From positions 1 to 64,000 of the forward strand of contig NZ_VLKU01000010.1 in assembly GCF_007830335.1 (NCBI RefSeq): a stretch of 64,000 bases of DNA, written 5' to 3'. Under the pieces are notes generated by a model. The model was not told where the DNA came from and ran no database searches. It saw only the letters and a program-made list of their open reading frames with translations. Of the stretch, positions 50,284 through 59,156 are shown one piece after another. Each line of letters opens with the position of its first letter. Positions within the stretch are counted from its first letter, which is position 1. This DNA is from Paracoccus sulfuroxidans. GTDB taxonomy: Bacteria > Pseudomonadota > Alphaproteobacteria > Rhodobacterales > Rhodobacteraceae. The position numbers and the translations under genes are program-made.

Positions 50284-50306
50284 GCGCCCCTGCAAGGCAG
50301 GGGCGC
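50284..50306 (-). promoter_or_regulatory. Intercistronic hairpin between binding-protein and small-permease genes
   Basis: GCGCCCCTG and CAGGGGCGC form a perfect 9-bp stem with a 5-base loop in the 57-base gap between the two genes. It lacks a good T-run, so it is more likely a processing or stability element that raises binding-protein expression. Confidence 0.6.
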
Positions 50307-50316
50307 GTTTGGGGGG

Positions 50317-51270
50317 TCACTCGACGGCGCGAACCTTGTCGATGATCGGCTGCAGCGCCGGATCGTAGGAGGCCGTGGCCGCCTTGGCGATGAAGGGCGC
50401 AAGATCCGGGCGGGTGATGGTCACACCATCCGCCTCAAGCTCGGCCAGTAGCTTCGCCTGGCTTTCGGCGGTATAGCCGCGATACCAGTCCGCGCTGTCG
50501 GTGGCGGCGGCCTCGATGGCGGTGCGATCAGCCTCGTCCAGAGCGTTGAACCAATCGGCATTGCACATGAAGCCCATGGTTTCGGCCATGTGATTGGTCA
50601 GGGCGAGGTTCTTCACCACCTCATAGAAGCGCTTGTCCTTGATCGCGGTCAGCGGCTGCTCAACCCCGTCGACGACATGGCTTTGCAGCGCGGCATAGAC
50701 CTCTTCAAAGGCGACGGTCGCGGGGTTGGCCCCAAGCGCGCGGATCGATTCGATATAGGCGGGAATGCCCGGCGCGCGGATTTTCAGCCCCTCAAGATCC
50801 TCAACCTTGTTCACCGGCACATTGGTCAGCGTGTCGCGGAAGCCGTGGAACGCGGGGCCGATGACGCGGAAACCGGCCTCATTGGCAATGGAATCGAGGA
50901 TTTCCTGCCCGACCGGACCGCGCCAGATGCGGAAGAAATGGTCCTCGTCGCGGTAGATGTAGGCCACGCCTTCGATATTGGCGGCCGGATGGAACGAGCC
51001 CAGCACGCCCACGCTTTCATACATGCATTCCAGCACGCCGCCCTTCACCTGCTCGACCATCTCGTCGACGGTGCCCAGATGCGAATTCGGGAAAAGCTCG
51101 ACCGCGATCTTGTCGCCCGCGCGCTCTTTCAGCTTTTCGGCAAAGACCTCCATCGCCTTGGTGTCGGGGCTGGCATCCGAGCCCGCGCCGCCAATGCGCA
51201 TGGTCACCTCTGCCTGTGCCGCACCGGCGGCAAGAAGGGCAAGAAGCGATGCTGTCAGTATTTTTTTCAT
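50317..51270 (-). CDS. dctP: TRAP transporter substrate-binding protein (DctP family)
   Basis: A 317-residue periplasmic protein. Signal peptide MKKILTASLLALLAAGAAQA; mature part EVTMRIGGAGSDASPDTKAMEVFAEKLKERAGDKIAVELFPNSHLGT. The ligand-binding Arg of the family lies in LEGLKIRAPGIPAYIESIRALGANPATVAFEEVYAALQSHVVDGVEQPL. It presents a carboxylate to the membrane subunits. It is the second gene of an operon that seems to start with the aminotransferase at 52668. Confidence 0.9.
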   Translation of the reverse strand: MKKILTASLLALLAAGAAQAEVTMRIGGAGSDASPDTKAMEVFAEKLKERAGDKIAVELFPNSHLGTVDEMVEQVKGGVLECMYESVGVLGSFHPAANIEGVAYIYRDEDHFFRIWRGPVGQEILDSIANEAGFRVIGPAFHGFRDTLTNVPVNKVEDLEGLKIRAPGIPAYIESIRALGANPATVAFEEVYAALQSHVVDGVEQPLTAIKDKRFYEVVKNLALTNHMAETMGFMCNADWFNALDEADRTAIEAAATDSADWYRGYTAESQAKLLAELEADGVTITRPDLAPFIAKAATASYDPALQPIIDKVRAVE

Positions 51271-51321
51271 TTCTGCATCTCCTGTTGGTTGGTGGGTCGT
51301 TTTTCTTAAGGCATGGGCCGC

Positions 51322-52668
51322 CTATTCGGCGGCCAGCATCCGCGGCTCTTGTCCAAGAACAGTCAGAACCTCGTCAAGGGCGCCCGTCAGTGTGTCGATC
51401 TCGGCCTCCGAGATGATGAAGGGCGGGCTGATCTGGATATGGTCGCCGCCCTTGCCATAATTCGCGCCCGGCACGCCCGCGCCGACGATCACGCCACGCT
51501 CGCGCATCATCGCGACCAGACGGCTGGTGATCTGCTGGTCGGGGGCGAAGGGCGCGCGGCTGTGACGGTCGGCGACGAATTCCAGGCCTGCGTAGAGCCC
51601 GCGCCCGCGCAGATCGCCGATCATTTCATGGCGCTGCTGAAGCGCGCCCAGTCGTTCGTGCAGATAGGCGCCGATCTCGGCCGGGCGGCGGAACAGATCT
51701 TCGCGCTGCATGATCTCGAAGACCTTCTGGCCGACGAAACAGGACATGGCATGGCCGCTATAGGTGAAGCCGTGCACGAAGCGGCGACGGCCCTCGCGGA
51801 AGAACCCGGCGATCTTTTCTGAGACGATCACCGCGCCCAAGGGCGCATAGCCCGAGCCGATGGCCTTGCCGCAGGTGATCATGTCGGGGGTGACGCCCCA
51901 ATCCTCGATGGCGAAGGGCCGCCCGACCCGGCCATAGCCCATCAGCACCTCGTCGCAGATGAACAGGATGCCGTAGCGGTCGCAGATCTCGCGCACGCGG
52001 CGGTAATACTCCGGCCCCGGCGTCACGCCCGAGGCGGTGGTTCCGACGATGGTTTCGGCGAAGAAGCAGGAAATCGTTTCCGGCCCTTCCAGCAGGATCG
52101 TGCGCTCCAGTTCCTCGATGCAATGATCGGTGCAATCGCCGTCCGGCCCGCAGATCGCGCAGCGGTAGCTATAGGGCGGCGAGACATGGACCACCGGCAG
52201 CATATAGGGGTCATAGGGCGCGCGCCACGAGGTCCGACCGGAGAGCGACAGCGTCGCAATCGTCACGCCGTGATAGCTCTGCCAGCGGGCCAGCATCTTG
52301 TGGCGCGTGGGCTCGCCACGCTCGACATGATACTGGCGGGCCAGCTTCAACGCGGTCTCATTGGCCTCGGACCCGCCCGAGACGAAATAGACCGCCGACA
52401 TGCCTTCGGGCGCGACCGAAAGCACGGATTTCGACAGCTCTTCCTGCCAGGGATGGGTGAAAGAGGCGGTATAAACATAGGACACTTTGCTGCCCTGCCC
52501 CGCCAAGGCCTCATAGATCTCGGTCCGGCCATGACCGATGCCGATCACCCCCGCGCTGCCCATTCCGTCCAGATAGCGCTGGCCGTCGGCGGTATGGATC
52601 CAGACCCCTTCGGCATGATCCACCAGCGGCGTCCTTGCCGCGAAATCTCTGGAAAACACGCCGCTCAT
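51322..52668 (-). CDS. Class III PLP-dependent aminotransferase
   Basis: A 448-residue fold-type I aminotransferase. Features: YLDGMGSAGVIGIGHG near the N-terminus, FVSGGSEANETALKLARQYH (phosphate-binding), the Asp pairing with PLP nitrogen in LFICDEVLMGYGRVG, and the Schiff-base Lys in MITCGKAIGSGYAPLGAVIVS. It resembles omega-amino acid:pyruvate and 4-aminobutyrate-type enzymes. An unusual CAICGPDGDCTDHC segment at about residue 190 carries four Cys that may bind metal or form disulfides; it occurs in a subgroup of these proteins. The ATG at 52668 follows GAGGA. It lies upstream of the TRAP transporter and divergent from a GntR regulator, which points to uptake and transamination of one substrate. 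Confidence 0.88.
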   Translation of the reverse strand: MSGVFSRDFAARTPLVDHAEGVWIHTADGQRYLDGMGSAGVIGIGHGRTEIYEALAGQGSKVSYVYTASFTHPWQEELSKSVLSVAPEGMSAVYFVSGGSEANETALKLARQYHVERGEPTRHKMLARWQSYHGVTIATLSLSGRTSWRAPYDPYMLPVVHVSPPYSYRCAICGPDGDCTDHCIEELERTILLEGPETISCFFAETIVGTTASGVTPGPEYYRRVREICDRYGILFICDEVLMGYGRVGRPFAIEDWGVTPDMITCGKAIGSGYAPLGAVIVSEKIAGFFREGRRRFVHGFTYSGHAMSCFVGQKVFEIMQREDLFRRPAEIGAYLHERLGALQQRHEMIGDLRGRGLYAGLEFVADRHSRAPFAPDQQITSRLVAMMRERGVIVGAGVPGANYGKGGDHIQISPPFIISEAEIDTLTGALDEVLTVLGQEPRMLAAE

Positions 52669-52840
52669 TTTCGTCCTCTTGGGTCGTCTGTTGTTCTTTT
52701 CTCGATTAATGATTATCAATAATAAATGCAACGGGTCCTTTCTGTTCGTTTTGAGGCCCGACTTCGCAAGAAAATTTATCCCGGTGACAAGTGACAGCCT
52801 GTCCGGCTGGCCTTAATCAGACGCCGGAGCAGCAAGAGGA

Positions 52841-53512
52841 ATGCCGATGCCGTCCGATGAGGGCTTCAGCCTGACCCGCCCCAGCCTTGAGGCGGAAGCC
52901 GCAGCCACCTTGCAGGATGCGATCCTGACCGGCGTGTTCAAACCGGGTGAGCGGCTGGTGGAAATGGAACTGGCCGAGCGCTTCGGCGTCTCGCAGGGCA
53001 CAATCCGGGGGGCGCTGAAATATCTGCAGGCGGACGGGCTGGTCGAGCATCGGCCACGGCGCGGCAATTTCGTCATCTCGGTGACCGAGGAGGACGTCAG
53101 CGACATCTCGATCCTGCGCGACACGTTGGAATCGCTGGGCGCCGAGCTTGCAGCGCAGCGCATCGACGATGAGGGCAAGGCGCGGCTTTCAGGCGTGATG
53201 GAGCAGATGCGGCAGGCCGCCACCGCCCGCCAGCGCCGCAAGCTGCTGGAGCTTGATCTGCTGTTTCACCGCACGGTCATTGCCCTGTCGGGAAGCCGTC
53301 GCCTGCAGGATCTTTACCGGCGGCTGGAGGGCCCGGCGCTTCTGTTCCTGCGCATGGCGGATGATTTCTACGAAGAGCCGCAGGCCATCATCGACCTGCA
53401 CGAACCCCTGCTGGCCGCGATCTGTTCAGGCGATGCCCTGCGCGCGCATGAGATCGCGCGCCGTCATACCGTGCCCGATGCCGATCGCATCACCGGGAAG
53501 GGTCGCGGCTGA
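52841..53512 (+). CDS. GntR-family regulator, FCD subgroup
   Basis: A 223-residue regulator. The N-terminal winged helix is LQDAILTGVFKPGERLVEMELAERFGVSQGTIRGALKYLQADGLVEHRPRRGNFV (about residues 26-80). The C-terminal FCD domain (residues 90-215) has the metal/ligand His and Asp positions LLELDLLFHRTVIALSGSRRL, and later the His in IIDLHEPLLAAICSGDALRAHEIARRHT. Such regulators usually sense small carboxylates. It is divergent from the aminotransferase-TRAP operon across a 170-base AT-rich gap and probably controls it. The start is ATG at 52841; the ATG at 52847 is equally possible. Confidence 0.88.
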   Translation: MPMPSDEGFSLTRPSLEAEAAATLQDAILTGVFKPGERLVEMELAERFGVSQGTIRGALKYLQADGLVEHRPRRGNFVISVTEEDVSDISILRDTLESLGAELAAQRIDDEGKARLSGVMEQMRQAATARQRRKLLELDLLFHRTVIALSGSRRLQDLYRRLEGPALLFLRMADDFYEEPQAIIDLHEPLLAAICSGDALRAHEIARRHTVPDADRITGKGRG

Positions 53513-53521
53513 CGCCCTGCC

Positions 53522-54505
53522 CTACAGCGGCCAGGTTTCGTGCATCAAGGACCTCTGCGCCTGCGGACCCGAGCGGTCCTCGACATCCGGCCCCATCGAC
53601 AGGCTGCGCTGGCTTTTGGAAATAGCGATCAGCCAGCTGCGCAACTCACCCGCGAAAGGTTTCGAAAGGGCTGAGCGGTCCCAGGCAAGGAAATAGGGCT
53701 GCGACAGCTGCATGCGCAGATCGAAGGGGCTGACCAGACGCCCGGTCTCAAGGTCATCCTCGACCATTGAGATCTGCGCAAGGACGAAGCCGCGCCCGTT
53801 GATCGCGGCATCAATCGCAAGGCTCGACAGCGAAAACGCCATCTCGCCGCGATGCGGCCGGGGCTCGGCGCCGATGTGGCGTGCCCAGTCCGACCAGGTT
53901 GGCGCGGCGCGGTGATTGCGGTCCCACTCGATTCCCAGAAGCGAATGGTCCAGAATCTCGTTGGGCGTGGCGACCGGGTGATCGCGCAGGAAATCGGGCG
54001 AGCAGACCGGCACCACCCAATCGGTGAACAGCTCGACGAAATGGTCGTATTTGCGGATATGGTCGCCGTAGGAGATGCGGAAGTCATAGCCCTCGACCCG
54101 CTCCATCGGCTCGGCCCCCTTTCCGACCAGCCGGACGTTGGCGTCGCGATGCGACATCTGCCAATCGGCCAGTCGCGGTGCCAGCCACTTGCCCGCCAGC
54201 GAAGGCAGGCAGCTGATGACGATGCCGCCACCGCTTTTCAGCCGGTCCAGCTTTTGCTGCGCCTGCCGCAGCTGCTCGAAGGCCGGGCGGATCTCGGCGT
54301 GATAGATGCGCCCCCAGCTGGTCAGCAACAGCGCGTTTCCGCGCCGCTCGGTCAGGCGCAGGCTCAGCGCCTCTTCGGCCTTGCGCAGCTGCTGGCTGAC
54401 CGCGCCGGGGGTCACGCCCAACTCATCCGCCGCCTCGGCCACGCTGCCAAGCCGTCCGAAGGCATCAAAGGCTTCCAGCGCTTTCAAAGGGGGTCGCTTG
54501 CTCAT
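53522..54505 (-). CDS. LysR-family regulator, GcvA-like
   Basis: A 327-residue LysR-type regulator. HTH: PPLKALEAFDAFGRLGSVAEAADELGVTPGAVSQQLRKAEEALSLRLTERRGNALLLTSWG. This is close to the GcvA/AmpR branch (PL..L..FE.A.R..S...AA..L..T..AVS.Q). The effector domain has VISCLPSLAGKWLAPRLADWQ and YDFRISYGDH. The ATG at 54505 follows AGGA. It is divergent from the ferritin-like protein at 54652 with a 146-base gap and should control that gene and its reductase. The effector is unknown. Confidence 0.88.
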   Translation of the reverse strand: MSKRPPLKALEAFDAFGRLGSVAEAADELGVTPGAVSQQLRKAEEALSLRLTERRGNALLLTSWGRIYHAEIRPAFEQLRQAQQKLDRLKSGGGIVISCLPSLAGKWLAPRLADWQMSHRDANVRLVGKGAEPMERVEGYDFRISYGDHIRKYDHFVELFTDWVVPVCSPDFLRDHPVATPNEILDHSLLGIEWDRNHRAAPTWSDWARHIGAEPRPHRGEMAFSLSSLAIDAAINGRGFVLAQISMVEDDLETGRLVSPFDLRMQLSQPYFLAWDRSALSKPFAGELRSWLIAISKSQRSLSMGPDVEDRSGPQAQRSLMHETWPL

Positions 54506-54651
54506 GTCCTGCTCTCCCTCAGGATGCGCGCAGTTTAGCAAAGCTAAATCGCAAAGCAATTCTAATCGCTCGTGTCGCGAACCGCACCGGCGCTACGCTG
54601 ACCCGGCAAGGACAGCCCTTGCGATCCAATAAATGCATCGGAGAATACGGA

Positions 54652-55344
54652 ATGGTGGATGTCAGAAATGTACGCGGCGGCGACGGGCTTGTCGGGATCA
54701 GCGACGAAGTGGATGAGATCCTTGATTCCGTCGTGGAATCCACGCGGCAGGCCACCGAAGCCTTTTTTGCCACCTATGATGAGAACCCTGACCCCAAGGT
54801 TCTGGCCGCATGGCTGGCCCCCCGCGCCTGGCGCGAGATCGACTATGTCTTCCTGCTGAACGAACAGATCCGCCGCTATGGCTTTGGCTTTTCGCGCACG
54901 CATATCACACTGCTGGCCAAGCAATCCTTCCAGGAAGCCGAGCATTACGAGGCGGTCGGCAAGGCGATTGAATCGCTTGGCGGCACGGTGCCGACCTCGG
55001 TTCCGGCCGAAGCCAAACCCTGGAGCGATTTTCTGTGGGACTGCCTTGAGCGTCATCCTCTGGCCGCGATCGCTGCGTGGAACGTCTCGGAAACCTCGGC
55101 CTCGGGCAGTTTCGAGCCGACCTTCCGCGCAGGCGAGCGGCACAAGTTCGATGAGGTCGTGCGGGTCTACAAGCAGATCGAGATCGACGAGAAATTCCAC
55201 GTCGGCCTCGGACGGCAGATCCTGTCGAGCTATGCAAAAACGGACGAGGACCGGGCGGAAATTCTGCGCGCCATGCGCGGCATGCGCGACATCGCGTGGA
55301 AGACCTTCACGCCGGAATCCGTCCGGCAGGCCCAGATCGCCTGA
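54652..55344 (+). CDS. Ferritin-like diiron protein, probable oxygenase
   Basis: A 230-residue, mostly helical protein. Carboxylate-bridged diiron ligands can be traced: Glu62 (or Glu71) in helix 1, Glu95-x-x-His98 in FQEAEHYEAV, Glu147 in WNVSETSASG and Glu180-x-x-His183 in EIDEKFHVGLGRQIL. This E, ExxH, E, ExxH pattern is that of ferritin-like diiron oxidases and oxygenases. No known family name is assigned with confidence. The ATG at 54652 follows GGAGAA. A reductase with flavin and 2Fe-2S domains follows 70 bases downstream, the natural electron donor for a diiron oxygenase. A GcvA-like LysR regulator is divergent and an MHS symporter follows. The substrate is unknown. Confidence 0.72.
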   Translation: MVDVRNVRGGDGLVGISDEVDEILDSVVESTRQATEAFFATYDENPDPKVLAAWLAPRAWREIDYVFLLNEQIRRYGFGFSRTHITLLAKQSFQEAEHYEAVGKAIESLGGTVPTSVPAEAKPWSDFLWDCLERHPLAAIAAWNVSETSASGSFEPTFRAGERHKFDEVVRVYKQIEIDEKFHVGLGRQILSSYAKTDEDRAEILRAMRGMRDIAWKTFTPESVRQAQIA

Positions 55345-55414
55345 GCCACGCATTGCCCCGGCACCGGAGAACAGGTCCGAAGCCGGGGCCATCACCCCAG
55401 CAGCAGGTGAGCAT

Positions 55415-56398
55415 ATGGAAGACATCATCAATCATTTTGGCATCGGCACGGCGCGGGACAGTGGCATGATCGAAGTTGTCGTTCGCGACATCACCCTGGT
55501 GGCCGAAGGCGTCGCGGCCCTGACGCTTCAGGACCCGACCGGCCTGCCGCTGCCCCTCTGGACGCCCGGCGCGCATATCGATGTGACCCTGCCCGGCGGG
55601 CTGGTCCGTCAATACTCACTTTGCGGAAAGCCCGAGGATCAGGCGAGCTGGCGCATCGCTGTCCTGCGCCAGCCCGAGGGACGCGGAGGGTCTGAGCAGG
55701 TGCATCAACTGGCTGCAGGGGATCGCCTGACCGTTTCGGCCCCGCGCAACAATTTCGCGCTGGTCGACGCTGGGCGATACCTGTTCATCGCGGGGGGCAT
55801 CGGGATCACGCCGATCCTGCCGATGCTGCACCAGGTCGCCGCCTCGGGGAAGCCATGGACCTTGCTCTATGGCGGCCGCACCCGCGCCTCGATGGCCTAT
55901 CTGGATGAGATTGCGTTGCTGGACCCGGACGCGGCGCAGATCGTGCCGCAGGATGAATTCGGCCTGCTGGACCTGCCCCGATATCTGGACGCACCCTGCA
56001 ACCAGACCGCGATCTATTGCTGCGGCCCTGCCCCGTTGATCGACGCGGTCGAGGCGAAATGCCAGCACTGGCCCAAGGGCGCGCTGCATCGCGAACGCTT
56101 CGAGGCGCGCGAGAAGCCCGCCCTTCCCGAGGGCGCGTTCGAGGTCGAACTCGCGCGCTCGGGTCAGCGGTTGGTGGTGCCACCCCATACCAGCCTTTTG
56201 CAGGTGCTGGAGGAGGCCGGGCACAAGATCACCAACTCCTGCCGGGCCGGCATCTGCGGGACCTGTCTGGTCAAGGTGCTGGCAGGAACGCCCCAGCACA
56301 ATGACGACGTGCTGTCGGATGCCGAGCGTGAGGCCGGGCAATCCATGCTGGTCTGCGTTTCTCGCGCGCAGTCCGGGCGGCTTGTCCTTGATATCTGA
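55415..56398 (+). CDS. Phthalate-dioxygenase-type reductase (FMN, NAD(P)H, 2Fe-2S)
   Basis: A 327-residue oxidoreductase. The flavin domain (residues 20-115) has LWTPGAHIDVTLPGGLVRQYSLCG, with the RxYSL FMN motif. The nucleotide domain (120-225) has FIAGGIGITPILPMLHQ and TAIYCCGPAPLIDAVE. The C-terminal plant-type ferredoxin (240-327) has CRAGICGTCLVKVL and, later, MLVCVSRA, giving the four Cys for 2Fe-2S. Order and length match VanB/OphA1-type reductases, which use FMN. Usually they serve Rieske oxygenases; no Rieske gene is nearby, so the upstream ferritin-like diiron protein is the likely partner. The ATG at 55415 is preceded by AGGTGAG. Confidence 0.9.
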   Translation: MEDIINHFGIGTARDSGMIEVVVRDITLVAEGVAALTLQDPTGLPLPLWTPGAHIDVTLPGGLVRQYSLCGKPEDQASWRIAVLRQPEGRGGSEQVHQLAAGDRLTVSAPRNNFALVDAGRYLFIAGGIGITPILPMLHQVAASGKPWTLLYGGRTRASMAYLDEIALLDPDAAQIVPQDEFGLLDLPRYLDAPCNQTAIYCCGPAPLIDAVEAKCQHWPKGALHRERFEAREKPALPEGAFEVELARSGQRLVVPPHTSLLQVLEEAGHKITNSCRAGICGTCLVKVLAGTPQHNDDVLSDAEREAGQSMLVCVSRAQSGRLVLDI

Positions 56399-56763
56399 CG
56401 GGGGGCCGAGCCGGAGATCATGGCCTCGGAGAAACGGGCGTGGCCGCGCCCCGACCGAAGGGCCTGCGCCCCTCTGACGGTCCGGATATCGCGGTGCCCG
56501 TCCACGCGCGCCGCGGTATCCGGATAAAGACCCATGGACCTGCAATTCAGGGCTGCGAGAGCCATCAGGCAATCACCTTGAACGAGATCGACCTCATCGA
56601 TACCAGCGGAGAAAAAACGCCACGCAGCCAGCACAGCCCCAGCCAAAGGTCAGCCACCAATACGCCGCATCGTTCCTGCCGGGCCTGAGAGCCCGCCGGA
56701 ACACCGGGGGCAAGCAGCGCAGGAAAAGCACTGCCGCCCCGACACACACAGGGAGGAACTGTC
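56399..56763. other. Gap between reductase and MHS transporter genes
   Basis: No coding sequence is convincing in these 365 bases and no terminator hairpin stands out. A GGAGG site at 56751-56755 serves the MFS gene. Whether the transporter is co-transcribed with the oxygenase genes or has its own promoter here cannot be told. Confidence 0.5.
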
Positions 56764-58122
56764 ATGTCAAAATCCGGGGAAGTCACCCGGACCAGGGTTG
56801 CCATCGCAAGTCTGGTCGGGACGACGATCGAGTTTTATGATTTCTACATCTACGGAATTGCCGCTGCTCTGGTCTTCAAGACCATCTTCTTTCCCACGCT
56901 GGACCCCGTCACGGGCACCATCGCATCCTTCGCGACCTTCGCCGTGGGCTTCGTGTCACGACCGCTGGGTGCTGTGGTCTTCGGGCATTTCGGGGACCGG
57001 ATCGGGCGCAAGGCGATGCTGGTGGCCTCGCTTTTGACCATGGGGGTGGCGACGGTCCTGATCGGGCTTCTGCCGACCTACGACTCCATCGGCTTGATGG
57101 CCCCCGTTGCCCTTTGCGCGCTGCGCTTTGCCCAGGGCTTCGGCCTTGGCGGCGAATGGGGCGGCGCGGCGCTTCTGGCGACGGAATATGCGCCCAAGGG
57201 CAAGCGCGGCCTTTATGGCGCCCTGCCGCAGCTGGGCAGCGCGCCGGGCTTTCTGCTGTCGAACGGGATCTTCCTCTTGCTGACCATCACGCTCAGCGAT
57301 CAGCAGTTCTTCTCATGGGGGTGGCGCATTCCCTTCCTGCTTAGCAGCGTGCTGATCATGTTCGGGCTGTATATCCGCCTGACGATTGCAGAAACGCCTG
57401 TTTTCCAGAAGGTCCTGAACCAGGAAAAACAGTCAAAATCACCGATGATCGACGTGATGCGGACGCAGGCGCTGCAGGTTGTCCTGGGAGGGATGGCCAC
57501 GGCGATCACCTATGTGCTGTTCTTCACCACCGGCACCTTCGGGCTGAGCTACGGCGTCGATGTGCTGGGCTATGACCGCTCGACCATGCTGGCGCTGACC
57601 ATGTTCGCGGTGTTGGCGATGGGTGCCTCGACGCTTTACTGCGGCATGCTGAGCGATCGTTTCGGCCGGTCGCAGGTCATCATCACATCGGCTCTGGTCG
57701 CTGCGGTCTGGTCGCTGTTCTTCTTCCAGATGCTCGACACCCGCAACACGCTGATCATCGCATTGGCCATGTCGGGGACGCTGGCCATCATGGGTGGCAT
57801 CTTCGGCCCGATGGGTGCCTACCTGCCCGAGCTGTTCAAGCCCAATGTCCGCTACACCGGCGCAGCGCTGTCCTATAGCCTCGGCGGCATCTTCGGCGGC
57901 GCGCTGGCCCCCATCGTCGCGACCGAGCTGAAGGCCAGTTATGGCGCCCATGCCATCGGTTGGTACATGGCTGGCATGGCCTTGCTGAGCGTCTGCTCGG
58001 TCCTGATCCTGCGCGGACGGATGCCCGCCTCCTTCGATGAGAGTGGCCACGATCCCCTACCCTCGTCGTCCTTCCTGCCGGAGGCCGACGAGCCGGTGAA
58101 GACCGCCACGATCTCACGCTGA
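56764..58122 (+). CDS. MFS transporter, metabolite:H+ symporter (MHS) family
   Basis: A 452-residue protein with 12 TM helices. Family hallmarks: ASLVGTTIEFYDFYIYGIAAALVF, FVSRPLGAVVFGHFGDRIGRKAMLVASLLTMGVATVLIGLLPTY and ALRFAQGFGLGGEWGGAALLATEYAPKGKRG, plus LSDRFGRSQVIITS in the second half. The GGEWGGA motif is diagnostic for the MHS group (shikimate, dicarboxylate, aromatic acid and osmolyte symporters). It may import the substrate of the oxygenase system encoded just upstream; this is based on place only. An intrinsic terminator follows 22 bases after the stop. Confidence 0.92.
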   Translation: MSKSGEVTRTRVAIASLVGTTIEFYDFYIYGIAAALVFKTIFFPTLDPVTGTIASFATFAVGFVSRPLGAVVFGHFGDRIGRKAMLVASLLTMGVATVLIGLLPTYDSIGLMAPVALCALRFAQGFGLGGEWGGAALLATEYAPKGKRGLYGALPQLGSAPGFLLSNGIFLLLTITLSDQQFFSWGWRIPFLLSSVLIMFGLYIRLTIAETPVFQKVLNQEKQSKSPMIDVMRTQALQVVLGGMATAITYVLFFTTGTFGLSYGVDVLGYDRSTMLALTMFAVLAMGASTLYCGMLSDRFGRSQVIITSALVAAVWSLFFFQMLDTRNTLIIALAMSGTLAIMGGIFGPMGAYLPELFKPNVRYTGAALSYSLGGIFGGALAPIVATELKASYGAHAIGWYMAGMALLSVCSVLILRGRMPASFDESGHDPLPSSSFLPEADEPVKTATISR

Positions 58123-58143
58123 TCCGGCGATCTGTGAAAGCAG

Positions 58144-58181
58144 AGCTGCATCTTGGGGAGGTTCTCCAAGGTGCAGCTTTT
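58144..58181 (+). terminator. Intrinsic terminator after the MHS transporter gene
   Basis: AGCTGCATCTTGG (58144-58156) pairs with CCAAGGTGCAGCT (58166-58178) with one mismatch, and TTTT follows. It ends the plus-strand group that begins at 54652. Confidence 0.85.
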
Positions 58182-58365
58182 CGGTTGAGGCTGGGGGAGC
58201 ACGGGTTCGACAAAAAAGAGCCAAGCCCGTCATCTGCAATGGTTTGGCTGCGGACGTCTGTGATGTCCCGTCTGCGATCAGCAGCAAGCACGGCGGACAG
58301 GTAATCGCGCCGTGCTTGGAGTCGTCATCCATTAATGGTTTATAACATGCTCATGAAAGCGGGGG

Positions 58366-58773
58366 CTACTTGGACTTCGAGATATTGCCGCTCTCATCGT
58401 AGAGCAGGCCTTCGGAAATTACCTGACCGCCAGCCCGCTGGAATTCCATATTTCCGCCGAACGCGACAGCGCCGCCCTGACAAGTCGCGGTAAAAGCGGT
58501 CAGCCCGTCGCTCGTTTTTTCAGAGTAACCTGCAAGTTTCTTTCCCTTGCAATTGGACGCCAGAAGATCGCGCACTTCAGCGGTCTTGAATCCTGCGGGA
58601 TTGTAAGTGCCGCTCAGCCCACTCGTAGAAATGTCCGCCTTAAAATAATTGGGGTTCGATCGGGCGAGATCGGAACTGGAGGCACAAGCGCCGAGCGTCA
58701 GGGTTGCGACTGAAAAAGCGATTGCTACGCGGATGCGTGCCGACGCGCTGGAGGACGGCATGTAATTCATCAT
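58366..58773 (-). CDS. Small lipoprotein of unknown function
   Basis: A 135-residue precursor. The N-terminus MMNYMPSSSASARIRVAIAFSVATLTLGAC is a lipoprotein signal with lipobox LGAC. The mature part (ASSSDLARSNPNYFKADISTSGLSGTYNPAGFKTAEVRDLLASNCKGKKLAGYSEKTSDGLTAFTATCQGGAVAFGGNMEFQR in outline) has two further Cys. Asp is absent at position +2, so outer-membrane sorting is likely. The family is not recognised. The ATG at 58773 is chosen because a start at 58836 would put 21 extra residues before the signal; 58770 is an equally good in-frame ATG. Confidence 0.7.
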   Translation of the reverse strand: MMNYMPSSSASARIRVAIAFSVATLTLGACASSSDLARSNPNYFKADISTSGLSGTYNPAGFKTAEVRDLLASNCKGKKLAGYSEKTSDGLTAFTATCQGGAVAFGGNMEFQRAGGQVISEGLLYDESGNISKSK

Positions 58774-59106
58774 TCTGGAAATTCCGATAAGGTGGGCGTG
58801 AGGCCCCAATAGAGATGAGAAGAAGGCTCCGTTCAAGCGCTCTCTTCACCCTAGGTTCGATAGATATTTACGTGCCAGACGAATAACAGCTTCGCCCCAC
58901 AAGCGGACGTTCACTATCTGGCGCAGCAAGTAAGCCTTAGTTGGTGCTTGGGGCGGATATGCCCGACGTTCGCACCAGTTTGAGCCACCAGTTGGCGCCT
59001 CTCGAGACAAAAATCTCTGGCGTAATTCATCTGCCCGTTCCGCAAACACCTGACCCTGCGGGCCAGGTCAACGCTCGGAGAACTTCGCGCGGGGCAATCC
59101 CGCCCT
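58774..59106. other. Gap between lipoprotein gene and the TRAP/M20/CoxG operon end
   Basis: No gene is supported in these 333 bases. The part nearest 58774 must hold the lipoprotein promoter. The right border is the T-run of the minus-strand terminator. Confidence 0.5.
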
Positions 59107-59133
59107 AAAAAAAAGACGCGCCAGAGGCGCGTC
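59107..59133 (-). terminator. Intrinsic terminator of the minus-strand TRAP/M20/CoxG operon
   Basis: GACGCGCC and GGCGCGTC form a perfect 8-bp stem with a 3-base loop (59115-59133). Read on the minus strand it is followed directly by eight T (59107-59114). It lies 24 bases after the CoxG-like stop. Confidence 0.92.
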
Positions 59134-59156
59134 ATTTCTTTCAGATCTCGGTCAAT

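Noticed and set aside
52710..52718. TGATTATCA palindrome, resembling half of a Fur box, before the aminotransferase gene
   Set aside because: It is too short and the surrounding bases do not extend the 19-base Fur pattern. It may instead be part of a GntR site, but nothing decides this.
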